Of a stretch of DNA of 64,000 bases, positions 1 to 7,419 are shown one piece after another. The notes beneath the pieces are model-generated. The model was not told the DNA's origin and did no database searches. It saw only the letters and a program-made list of their open reading frames with translations. This stretch comes from JAYKJB01 sp035284745 [NCBI: Candidatus Sericytochromatia bacterium]. Lineage in GTDB: Bacteria; Cyanobacteriota; Sericytochromatia; S15B-MN24. Both the position numbers and the translations under genes were made by a program. The first letter of the stretch is position 1, and each line of letters opens with the position of its first letter. Where the stretch lies: contig JAYKIL010000014.1 of NCBI GenBank assembly GCA_035284745.1, positions 62,001 to 126,000 on the forward strand. Direction: 5' to 3'.

Positions 1-116
1 CCCCGTAGATCGGTTCCTGACTTTTGTGCGGCATCCCCAATATATACGGCTTTACGCCCGCCGCACTGTTTTTCCCGTACGAAAAAAGCCACTGATCACC
101 CCGTGTTCGCGTGGCG

Positions 117-145
117 TTGACCGCTTCCCATCATCTCGTTATCCT
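117..145 (+). promoter_or_regulatory. Candidate sigma-70-type promoter of nagA
   Basis: A TTGACC hexamer (117-122) and a TATCCT hexamer (140-145) are separated by exactly 17 nt. They match the sigma-70 consensus at 5/6 and 4/6 positions. Transcription would begin near 152, which leaves a leader of about 58 nt before the TTG start chosen for nagA and makes the upstream GTG at 154 unlikely. The first 116 bases of the window show no convincing gene. Confidence 0.5.
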
Positions 146-210
146 GACAGCAAGTGGCTAACACGTCTTGGTGGGCAGTGTGTGCAGGATTTTCCTTGAG
201 GACTGAAAGT

Positions 211-1425
211 TTGCAAAGTATAGAGACAGCGCCATCCTGGTTGGTCGGAGGTGAGGTCTTAACGCCGGCGGGCGATTGGGCCCGGGTGTCGGTGGGCATT
301 CAAGGGCAGCGGATTGTTGCGATTCAGGCCGAACCTGAACGGGACGGACAACGCGTTGATCTGAAAGGGGCCCGCCTGGTTCCGGGGCTCATTGAAACCC
401 ATATCCACGGCGTGGGCCACGACGATGTGATGGATGCGGACGATGAGGGCCTGCGGAGAATTGCCGAGCAACTGCCCCGTCACGGCATTACCGCTTGGTG
501 CCCGACGACGGTCGCCTGTCCGTCCGAAACTTTAGAGAAGATATTAAATGTCGTTTCCCGCGCACAGAAACACTGCGTAACCCGAGCCTGCGAGGCGCAG
601 CCTTGGGCAGGCGCGGATATTTTGGGAGCACATCTTGAGTCGAACTTCCTCTCACCCCGTTACAAAGGAGCCCAACCGGAGGCTTGGCTTCGCCGACCCG
701 ACGAAGCACAGGATTTGCGCGCACTGATACGCACGTGGAGTGACGCGATTCAAATCGTGACTTTGGCACCGGAACTGCCGGGGGCCATCGCGCTCATCCA
801 AGAATTGGTTGAAGCGGGAATTACCGTTGCAGTGGGGCATTCTGATGCCACGTACCATCAGGTTGCGGATGCCGTGGCGGCGGGAGCGCGGCGCATCACC
901 CACCTGTGCAACGCTCAGAGGGGATTTCATCATCGCGAACCCGGTGTCTTGGGGGCCGGCCTGGTGATGGATGACCTCTTCGCGGAGATCATCGCCGACC
1001 TCCATCACGTCCACCCCGCCGGTCTAGAAATCGCCCGGCGCTGCAAAGGACCCCGACGCCTCATGTTGGTATCCGACTCCTTGCGCGGGACAGGACTGCC
1101 CCCAGGCGAATACGAATTGGGCGGTCAACAAACCATTCTCGACGGAGAGGTCGCTCGACTCGCCGATGGAACCATCGCCGGAAGCACCATCACCCTCGAC
1201 CGCGCGCTCGCCACGATGACAACCCGCACTGAGACCACCTGGGCGGATGCCTTCGGCATGGCGTCTGCCGTTCCTGCGGAGTCTCTCGGCCTCAAGGACC
1301 GCGGGGCGATCGCCCCGGGAATGTTGGCGGACCTTGCCATTTTTGCTGAAAACTCCGCGCTCTGCTTGGGAACTCTGGTCAAGGGCCGTTGGGCCTACGG
1401 CCCGAAAGCGCCCCTTTTCAAATGA
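211..1425 (+). CDS. nagA: N-acetylglucosamine-6-phosphate deacetylase
   Basis: This amidohydrolase removes the acetyl group from GlcNAc-6-phosphate, giving glucosamine-6-phosphate and acetate in amino-sugar and cell-wall recycling. Visible family landmarks are the metal-binding ETHIHG segment, GAHLES with the metal-ligand Glu, VGHSDATY, THLCNA, the substrate-binding FHHREPG stretch, and SDS with the presumed catalytic Asp. Several spots diverge from typical enzymes: GAHLES for HLEGP, THLCNAQ for THLFNAM, and SDS for TDA. At 404 aa it is of normal length. I chose the TTG at 211 because GAGGA (198-202) sits 8 nt upstream and a promoter ends near 145; a GTG at 154 is also in frame. The stop overlaps the next gene by 4 nt (ATGA), so the two are probably co-translated. 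The family call is strong; the exact substrate rests on homology. Confidence 0.88.
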   Translation: MQSIETAPSWLVGGEVLTPAGDWARVSVGIQGQRIVAIQAEPERDGQRVDLKGARLVPGLIETHIHGVGHDDVMDADDEGLRRIAEQLPRHGITAWCPTTVACPSETLEKILNVVSRAQKHCVTRACEAQPWAGADILGAHLESNFLSPRYKGAQPEAWLRRPDEAQDLRALIRTWSDAIQIVTLAPELPGAIALIQELVEAGITVAVGHSDATYHQVADAVAAGARRITHLCNAQRGFHHREPGVLGAGLVMDDLFAEIIADLHHVHPAGLEIARRCKGPRRLMLVSDSLRGTGLPPGEYELGGQQTILDGEVARLADGTIAGSTITLDRALATMTTRTETTWADAFGMASAVPAESLGLKDRGAIAPGMLADLAIFAENSALCLGTLVKGRWAYGPKAPLFK

Positions 1426-2279
1426 GTCGGCTGGCGTTATTCAACGGCCGCACCCCAGGTAAGCCGGACTCTCCCCACGTTGTTCGCGCGTTGACACTGA
1501 ATGTGGCGGGACTTGAGCGAGAGTGGTTCCAAGGGAGAGCGGAGCGCTTGTGTGCGGGGCTCACCGCCGTCGAGCCTGATTTGGTGTTCTTACAAGAAAC
1601 GGGTATCCGAGGCGGCACGGATTGCCACGACCAGGCCGCGTGGATCGGGGAATGGCTCGGTTTGAATGCTTGGGTGTTCGTTCCGTACGGCAACCCAGAG
1701 GAACAATTCTCTCCAGAACAAGGGGGCATCGCGATTTTATCTCGATGGCCTCTGCTGAGCGTGGAGGAGAGACGTTTACCTCCGGGCCTGCAGGCGCCTG
1801 ATCACCGCACGGCGTTGCTCGCCAGTGTGGCACATCCTGCCGGTACGATTCATACCGTCAGCACCCATCTTTCCTGGCGCGAGAATGAAAGCACCCGGCG
1901 ACACGAGCAAGTGGTGGCCCTGCTCGATCGAGCCCAAGACAAGGCTTGGATGCGACACGGAGCCCGTTTTATTCTGGCAGGGGACCTCAATGCGACAGAA
2001 GATGAGACCTGTGTGACCTTTCTGCGTGAGCATTTGCAAGATGCGTATCGCCAGCTTCACCCGGGGCAGGACGGCTTCACGTGGGATCGTGACAACCCTT
2101 ATGCAGGCAACTACCCCAGCCCCAGCCGCCGCCTCGATTATATTTTTGTTGATCACGCGTGTCGCGTCCTCGCCTCCGGACGAGCCCTGCATACGCCCAC
2201 TTGGGTGGCATCCGACCATTATGCAGTCTGGGCAGACCTCACATGGCCCGAAGAAACAGAGGCACTGACGGCAGGCTGA
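1422..2279 (+). CDS. Endonuclease/exonuclease/phosphatase (EEP) family protein
   Basis: A 285-aa metal-dependent phosphoesterase of the EEP (exonuclease III/DNase I/sphingomyelinase) fold. The family motifs appear in order: LTLNVAG near the N-terminus, LQETG with the Mg-binding Glu, STHLSW with a conserved His, AGDLNAT with the catalytic Asp-Asn pair, RRLDYIFV, and a C-terminal SDHYAV. No signal peptide or membrane segment is visible, so it is probably cytoplasmic. The ATG at 1422 overlaps the nagA stop as ATGA. The substrate cannot be read from sequence: DNA, a phospholipid head group or a sugar-phosphate diester are all possible. The nagA pairing hints at a small phosphodiester, but that is weak inference. 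Confidence 0.85.
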   Translation: MSRLALFNGRTPGKPDSPHVVRALTLNVAGLEREWFQGRAERLCAGLTAVEPDLVFLQETGIRGGTDCHDQAAWIGEWLGLNAWVFVPYGNPEEQFSPEQGGIAILSRWPLLSVEERRLPPGLQAPDHRTALLASVAHPAGTIHTVSTHLSWRENESTRRHEQVVALLDRAQDKAWMRHGARFILAGDLNATEDETCVTFLREHLQDAYRQLHPGQDGFTWDRDNPYAGNYPSPSRRLDYIFVDHACRVLASGRALHTPTWVASDHYAVWADLTWPEETEALTAG

Positions 2280-2424
2280 ATAAATTTTCGACGTCAGAGC
2301 CAAATATTTTTGCCTCCTTCGCTGTTTTTGGGGCTCGCCCCTCTCTCTATACTCGGACCATTCCGCCCCGGCTGGGTTGCAAACCCGGCGAAAGAGGGTG
2401 TGGCAACGAGATGGGGAGGAGATC

Positions 2425-3792
2425 ATGGCGAACAAGAATCATTGGCTGAGCCTGTCCCTGGCCATATGCTTAGGTTCCGGCGCACCCGCTCTGGCACAGC
2501 GGGAAAATCAATCGCCGCCTGGCATTCGCGCCGATTACATCCGCAGTTTTCCCGATGCAATGATAGCGGATATGCCCGGTGGCCACTGGGCCACCCACGC
2601 CACCCAGGTAGCCGTCGCAAATAACGTTTTGCAACTGGAAGAGGATCTCTTCAAAGGCGAACGCGCCTTGACAACACGTGAACTTCACGGAGCCTTGCAG
2701 GCGCTCGCGAGTACCGCCGAGAACATTGCGGGCAAGGGAATCTTACGGGATCTGCGCGGTGCTGTAGAGTCGGTCCCCCAAACCGATCAACTGGTAAACC
2801 GTATTGCATTGGCACAAACCTTCGCGCGTTTTCTCGACGCAGCCAATCAGAATGGTCTGCTCGCCTTGGGCGAGCCAACCACCGCCGCGTCAAGGTTCCG
2901 TGATATGGGGGCCACCGTGCCTCCCGCCATCATTTCGGTGGTCGACACCTACAAGGTCATGACGGGCTTCCGTGACATGACGTTTCGGCCCAATGAAATT
3001 GTGAATCGCTATCAACTGGCTGCTGTCGCGACCCAAATTCTGGATGACATGCGCCAAGCCCCCCTCGCGCAGCAGCCCGTGGAAGCACCGCCGACCGTGG
3101 TCGTCGTCCCCGAACCGGTGGAACCCGAGCCCGAAGCGGAGCCAGAGCCCGCCGCCCCGCGAGACAATTTTCGCGCCAATGCACGGGTCGTTTTGGCCTG
3201 GCAGGCACTCAATTACGGCAACCTGCTGAGCGATCCAGCCAGCCTCTCAACCATTCCCGTTTCGGGTATGTTCACGACATACGCGGGCCCTGTGATGTTC
3301 CAGGGGGTGTCAAACTTCCGATACGACATGTACACCAACAACCTTTTCGACACGGAACTGCGGGTGGGCTACAGCGACCTCAAGTGGGGCATGCTGCAAC
3401 TCATCCCCTATGTCGGCACAAACTTAGGTGTTGGAACAGCCATTCCGGGCCAAACAGAGTTTTCAACTTACCTGGGTGCGACCTATGGCGGAATCTTAAG
3501 TCTCACACCCGTCAACAATGTTGAAATTTGGGGCAGTCTGGGGCAATCTGCCCTCATGGGGGCGGGCCGCTTCAATTCGGCATTCCAGCCTCTGGCATAT
3601 CTCGGAACGGCAGGCACATTATTGACAAATTACGGGGTAGGCCTCGACCTGTATCTCACCCCCAACCTTGCGCTGACGCTGGGACTCAACAATTTCCAAC
3701 TGCCCAGCGACCTCTACGTCGCCCCCACCGCGTTTTCAGGAGGAGTCCTGGACACGCTGGGAGGGAACGTCGGCCTGGGCTTCTCTTTCTAG
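2425..3792 (+). CDS. SLH-domain outer-membrane beta-barrel (porin-like) protein
   Basis: A 455-aa exported protein. Residues 1-25 are a signal peptide ending near ALAQ. Two SLH-like segments follow: roughly residues 35-90 (FPDAM...GGHWA...ALTTREL) and 150-215 (FRDM...FRPNEIVNRYQLA). SLH domains bind pyruvylated secondary wall polymer on peptidoglycan. A Pro/Glu-rich linker (PVEPEPEAEPEP) leads to about 200 residues of alternating, Gly- and aromatic-rich beta sequence ending in a terminal Phe, as expected of an outer-membrane barrel. The layout matches the SLH-porins of cyanobacteria and Negativicutes, which tether the outer membrane. It is shorter than most of these and lacks an obvious coiled coil. 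GGGGAGGA precedes the ATG at 2425. A lone TATACT at 2348-2353 could be a -10, but no good -35 accompanies it. Confidence 0.78.
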   Translation: MANKNHWLSLSLAICLGSGAPALAQRENQSPPGIRADYIRSFPDAMIADMPGGHWATHATQVAVANNVLQLEEDLFKGERALTTRELHGALQALASTAENIAGKGILRDLRGAVESVPQTDQLVNRIALAQTFARFLDAANQNGLLALGEPTTAASRFRDMGATVPPAIISVVDTYKVMTGFRDMTFRPNEIVNRYQLAAVATQILDDMRQAPLAQQPVEAPPTVVVVPEPVEPEPEAEPEPAAPRDNFRANARVVLAWQALNYGNLLSDPASLSTIPVSGMFTTYAGPVMFQGVSNFRYDMYTNNLFDTELRVGYSDLKWGMLQLIPYVGTNLGVGTAIPGQTEFSTYLGATYGGILSLTPVNNVEIWGSLGQSALMGAGRFNSAFQPLAYLGTAGTLLTNYGVGLDLYLTPNLALTLGLNNFQLPSDLYVAPTAFSGGVLDTLGGNVGLGFSF

Positions 3793-3822
3793 TGGCCTGA
3801 GCAATCTGCGCAGGTTGGAATC

Positions 3823-3862
3823 CCACGGAGGCCTGGGGGCGCACGCCCTCGGGCCTCTGTGG
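3823..3862. other. Perfect 18-bp hairpin (GCAC loop) before the NYN gene
   Basis: Arms 3823-3840 and 3845-3862 pair along all 18 positions, three of them G-U, around the tetraloop GCAC. No run of T follows. The structure lies 30 nt after the SLH gene stop and 13 nt before the NYN-protein start. It could end the SLH transcript, protect its 3' end, or act as a 5' leader element of the NYN gene. Confidence 0.7.
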
Positions 3863-3875
3863 CGTATGATGAGAG

Positions 3876-4448
3876 GTGATGACAGCTCTTCGCACGGCCA
3901 TCTTTATGGATGGCGCCTATCTGGATCACCTGGCGCAGGGCCCCTGGGCGGAGGGCACGCGTCCCCTGGCACTCGATATGCGACGGGTGCCTAAGTTCCT
4001 GAACGGGGGACTGAACCCCAAGCGGGTCTTTTATTATCACGCTCTGCCCTGGGTCTCAGAGCCGCCCCTGCCGGCCGAGCATCACCTCAGAGCACAGAAA
4101 GAAAAGTTCCTGGCTTTTCTGGCGGCCGATAAACGCTGGGTGCTCAGAGAAGGGCGTGTCGAGCGACGGGGCGGCCATCGCCCCGGGGACTGGATATTTG
4201 AACAAAAGCGCACGGATGTGCAGATGGCGGTGGATTTGACACGCCTCGCGTGGCGCGGCGAGATTGATCGCGCCATTCTGGTTTCTGGTGACAGCGACTT
4301 GATCCCCGCGGTGGAAGATGCCCGCACGGCGGGCATACGGGTCACTCTCGCGTGTCACGCTGGAAGCATTCATCGAGACCTGATGACAGCCTGCAACGAG
4401 ACCTTTTTGCTTCTCGATACAGAAATGCGTCAATTGGTCCGACGTTGA
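3876..4448 (+). CDS. NYN-domain (LabA/DUF88-like) putative ribonuclease
   Basis: A 190-aa NYN-domain protein, a PIN-like fold whose characterised members cut or bind RNA. The conserved acidic residues are present: Asp in IFMDGAYL at the start, KRTDVQMAVDL in the middle, and SGDSDLIPAV followed by GIRVTLA. The C-terminus carries a further acidic patch (LLLDTEM). No targeting signal is seen, so it is probably cytoplasmic. A GTG at 3876 and an ATG at 3879 are equally possible; GAGAGG lies very close to both. The gene follows an 18-bp hairpin (3823-3862) that might affect its translation. Its RNA target and biological role are unknown. Confidence 0.8.
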   Translation: MMTALRTAIFMDGAYLDHLAQGPWAEGTRPLALDMRRVPKFLNGGLNPKRVFYYHALPWVSEPPLPAEHHLRAQKEKFLAFLAADKRWVLREGRVERRGGHRPGDWIFEQKRTDVQMAVDLTRLAWRGEIDRAILVSGDSDLIPAVEDARTAGIRVTLACHAGSIHRDLMTACNETFLLLDTEMRQLVRR

Positions 4449-4575
4449 CCCTCATTGGCGAAGTCATTTTCTGCTTCGAGATGACGCCTCCGATCGTCGC
4501 GCGGTAAAATTGGGACTCGAAACGTTTCTTGGTAGCCCACGGGCTGCCCAAGTTTTCTTTACAAAAGGAACCGCT

Positions 4576-6123
4576 GTGCAAACCTCTCGCGTCTCCGGCA
4601 TACTGCTGCACCCGTCGTCCCTTCCAAACGGCCACGGCATTGGCGATCTGGGCCCCGAAGCTTACGCGTTCGTGGACTGGTTGAAAAATGCAAACCAGAG
4701 AATGTGGCAGGTGTTACCACTCGGGCCGACAGGCTATGGAGACTCTCCTTACCAGTCTTTCTCAGCTTTTGCGGGGAACCCCCTGCTGGTAGACCTGAAC
4801 GATTTGATGGAGCGGGGTTGGCTTTCGCCCGGGCAATTGCCGGATGCGCCCGCCAATAACCAAACGATCGATTATGGGCACGTGGTGTGGTTCAAACGGG
4901 AGGCTCTGAAGCTTGCCTATGCGGGATTCAATGCTCAAGGCACTCAGGACGACCGAGACGCTTTCAAGCGTTTTTGCGCCCAAGAGGCCAAATGGCTCAA
5001 CGATTATGCGCTGTTCCAAGCCCTCAAAGACGCCCATGGCGGCGCCTGCTGGAGCGATTGGGAGCCCGCGTTGGCGGCACGTGAGTCGAGTGCCCTCAAA
5101 AAAGCGTACAAGGTCCACACGGAATCGGTCGATTTCTGGAAATTTACCCAATGGAACTTCTTCCGGCAGTGGCAGTCGCTCCACGCCTACGCCACGGACC
5201 GTGACATCGCCATTGTGGGTGATGTTCCCATTTTCGTGGCCTATGACAGCGTCGACGTATGGGCCAATCCAGAGCTCTTTCACCTCGATGAAACCGGTCA
5301 CCCCACGGTGGTGGCTGGGGTTCCGCCGGACTATTTTAGTGAAACAGGCCAGCTGTGGGGCAACCCGCTCTATCGCTGGGATGTCCTGGCGAAAAAACGA
5401 TACACCTGGTGGATCGCCCGGATGAAACAAGCCTTGCAATTGTACGATGTGGTTCGCTTGGATCACTTCCGTGGATTTGCCGCTTATTGGGAAGTGCGAG
5501 CGGGTGAACCCACCGCGGTCGACGGGCGCTGGGTCCGGGGCCCTGGCGATAAACTCTTCAAGGCGCTCAGCAAAGCGCTGGGAGCGGATCTGCCCATTAT
5601 TGCCGAGGATCTGGGCTTGATTACGCCCGACGTTGAGGCCCTCAGAGATGACTTCAATCTGCCAGGCATGAAAATTCTACAGTTTGCTTTCGGTGGCCCC
5701 GGCAACGCCTATCTACCGCACAACTATCCGGCCAACAGCGTGGCCTACACAGGCACCCACGACAATGACACCGTACGCGGCTGGTTCAACAGCGCGACGC
5801 AGGAAGAGAAAGACTTTGCCCTGCGCTATTTAGCAACGGATGAAGCGGGATTTCCAGGGGCCATGGTGCGCAGTGTGATTGCGAGTACGGCGCGAATCGC
5901 CCTCATACCAGTACAAGATTTGCTAGGGTTAGGGAGCGAGGCACGCATGAACACCCCGTCTCTTGCGTCAGGCAATTGGACGTGGCGGCTCGCCCCCGGG
6001 CAACTCGGTGGCGAACTGGCTCACTGGCTGGGTGATCTGACCTACGTTTTTGGCCGGACGCCAGAGGCGGAGGTCTTGGAAGTTCCTCACAGCGACGAAG
6101 AAATTGTGATTCACGAGGCGTAA
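4576..6123 (+). CDS. malQ: 4-alpha-glucanotransferase (amylomaltase), GH77
   Basis: A 515-aa cytoplasmic enzyme that transfers alpha-1,4-glucan segments between maltodextrins in glycogen or maltose metabolism. Diagnostic GH77 features are ILLHPSSLP and GIGDLG near the N-terminus, LPLGPTGYGDSPYQ, RLDHFRGF with the nucleophile Asp, IIAEDLG with the acid/base Glu, and GTHDNDTVRGW with the third catalytic Asp. The C-terminal ARMNTPS-containing segment is also typical. Length is normal for the bacterial short type. The GTG at 4576 is preferred over the upstream TTG at 4510 because AAAGGA lies 7-8 nt ahead of it. The next gene starts 3 nt after this stop and is probably on the same mRNA. Confidence 0.93.
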   Translation: MQTSRVSGILLHPSSLPNGHGIGDLGPEAYAFVDWLKNANQRMWQVLPLGPTGYGDSPYQSFSAFAGNPLLVDLNDLMERGWLSPGQLPDAPANNQTIDYGHVVWFKREALKLAYAGFNAQGTQDDRDAFKRFCAQEAKWLNDYALFQALKDAHGGACWSDWEPALAARESSALKKAYKVHTESVDFWKFTQWNFFRQWQSLHAYATDRDIAIVGDVPIFVAYDSVDVWANPELFHLDETGHPTVVAGVPPDYFSETGQLWGNPLYRWDVLAKKRYTWWIARMKQALQLYDVVRLDHFRGFAAYWEVRAGEPTAVDGRWVRGPGDKLFKALSKALGADLPIIAEDLGLITPDVEALRDDFNLPGMKILQFAFGGPGNAYLPHNYPANSVAYTGTHDNDTVRGWFNSATQEEKDFALRYLATDEAGFPGAMVRSVIASTARIALIPVQDLLGLGSEARMNTPSLASGNWTWRLAPGQLGGELAHWLGDLTYVFGRTPEAEVLEVPHSDEEIVIHEA

Positions 6124-6126
6124 CCC

Positions 6127-6684
6127 GTGCCCCTGGCAAGCATTCCTTTCAAGTCCCCTGCTGCTTTCGATTTGCCGTCCGCGGTCTCGGAACCGATTCG
6201 CGAAGCCCGCCAAGACGAGGCAGCCCATGCGGCCCTTGAATTACTGAGCCAATTGGACGCCGGGGATGCGATGGCTATCGCCTTTGTCGATGCACGAGGT
6301 GGCATGCGTTTAGAGGCCGTCTACGGGGCCACGCCAGACGCTGAGCGGGCTCTGCGAGAGTGGAACTGGGACCTTGAGGCGGCTTTGTCCTCTCAAGACG
6401 CCTTCGGGAAGGCTGTCCTTGAGGCGCATCCTGTGTTGTTTATGGGAGATTTACACCGGGACGACACCGGACCGCTGGCGCCAAGTTTCAAGGCCTACTT
6501 GCTGGGTCACGCATCTCAAGCCGCTCTGGGCTTCTTGTACGCTTATCCGCTGCCGGGGCCGGCGGACAAGGCCGTAGGCGCCTTGATCATTCATCGAACG
6601 TTGGCGGCAGGGCCTCTCAATCACGACCAACCGGCCATCGTTCAGGCCATTGCTCTCCTGCTCGGTGAAGCAGCGACGCTCTGA
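6127..6684 (+). CDS. GAF-like domain protein
   Basis: A 185-aa soluble protein. Residues about 25-180 resemble a GAF small-molecule-binding domain: a helix (AALELLSQLDAGDAMAI), strands (AFVDARGGMRLEAVYG), a loop with AFGKAVLEAHPVLFMGDL, then ALGFLYAYPLP...VGALIIHR, ending in an amphipathic helix (AIVQAIALLLGEA). No catalytic or output domain is attached, so it may be a free-standing sensor or a degenerate GAF. The GTG start comes 3 nt after the malQ stop, which implies co-transcription. The ligand is unknown. The fold assignment is moderate, from pattern only. Confidence 0.6.
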   Translation: MPLASIPFKSPAAFDLPSAVSEPIREARQDEAAHAALELLSQLDAGDAMAIAFVDARGGMRLEAVYGATPDAERALREWNWDLEAALSSQDAFGKAVLEAHPVLFMGDLHRDDTGPLAPSFKAYLLGHASQAALGFLYAYPLPGPADKAVGALIIHRTLAAGPLNHDQPAIVQAIALLLGEAATL

Positions 6685-6694
6685 GGCTGCCTGC

Positions 6695-7267
6695 GTGAAG
6701 CTGCACCCTGAGATTATTTGCTTAGGTGTCGCATTCCCTCGGGTTGATCGCTGCGTGTTGGCGTGCGCGTTCCTGCCCTTTTTTCTCAAATGCGCACCGG
6801 CCAGCGCTTTTCCTGCGGATCCGCTGCGCAGCCAAATTCATGCCCATGCCCCCCATCTAGCGCCCCAAGTGTGGGGGCGCGCAACCTTGTCTGGACAGTG
6901 GGATCCGTCGGGCAGAATTTCACTGAACGCGCCCGCCCAACGAATATTTACGGGCCATCTTCTTTACGATTCATTTTTGCGCCGCAGCCTTGCGCCGACA
7001 CTTTCGCTCACGACGACCCCGATCACGGGGCTGGACCGCATAGCAGGCTCTCACCGGGTCCGCGTCACGGGTCTGGCACGGGTGGGGCACGTGATGGTGG
7101 AACTGCCCCTCATGTTGAGGCTTCAGCGCTTGAACCAGGGTGTCGCGGTTCGGACCTTTATCAGCGTTCCGCTCGAGCCCTTCGGCGTGATCAACCCACT
7201 GGGCGGGACCCCGGGGCAGGTGAGAGCTGCGATACACGCCTACTTTCCCTTGCCCGCCACCCCGTAA
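6695..7267 (+). CDS. Secreted protein of unknown function, weakly YceI-like
   Basis: I do not recognise this 190-aa protein with confidence. The first 40 or so residues contain a hydrophobic core (CVLACAFLPFFLK) ending in APASAFPAD, consistent with a signal peptide. The rest is beta-rich: a WGRATLSGQWDPSGRISLNA strand pair, then RVRVTGLARVGHVMVELPL and VAVRTFISVPLEPFGV. This recalls the lipocalin-like YceI fold, but the diagnostic YceI motifs are not clear. I chose the GTG at 6695, which has TGAGG 8 nt upstream; a TTG at 6650 inside the previous gene is the alternative. Spacing of 10 nt from the GAF gene suggests the same transcript. Confidence 0.5.
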   Translation: MKLHPEIICLGVAFPRVDRCVLACAFLPFFLKCAPASAFPADPLRSQIHAHAPHLAPQVWGRATLSGQWDPSGRISLNAPAQRIFTGHLLYDSFLRRSLAPTLSLTTTPITGLDRIAGSHRVRVTGLARVGHVMVELPLMLRLQRLNQGVAVRTFISVPLEPFGVINPLGGTPGQVRAAIHAYFPLPATP

Positions 7268-7315
7268 TCCCCGAATTTCCCCCCCCGCGAATCCTGCTGC
7301 TGAGCGCGTGCTGAG

Positions 7316-7344
7316 TTGATTGAAAACGGGCCCGGTGGTACGAT
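7316..7344 (+). promoter_or_regulatory. Candidate sigma-70-type promoter of the POT transporter gene
   Basis: TTGATT (7316-7321) and TACGAT (7339-7344) are separated by 17 nt; each matches 4/6 of the consensus. Just downstream, GTTAAACA (7357-7364) and ATTAAGCC (7368-7375) form an 11-bp-spaced TTAA pair like the longer arrays elsewhere in the window. The leader would be about 70 nt. Confidence 0.45.
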
Positions 7345-7419
7345 CGTCCCTCGCAGGTTAAACAAAGATTAAGCCTGGGCCCTCGAGTCCAGGGACATGC
7401 AAGAAGGGATTCCGCCATT

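Noticed and set aside
2348-2353. TATACT as a -10 for the SLH gene
   Set aside because: No acceptable -35 at 16-18 nt; a single hexamer is not enough.
1776-2435. 219-codon minus-strand frame across the EEP gene
   Set aside because: It is the antisense of a well-matched EEP enzyme; no domain or ribosome site supports it.
6763-7314. 183-codon plus-strand frame overlapping the YceI-like gene
   Set aside because: Different frame of the same stretch; Cys- and Pro-rich with no signal or fold, whereas the chosen frame has a signal peptide and beta pattern.
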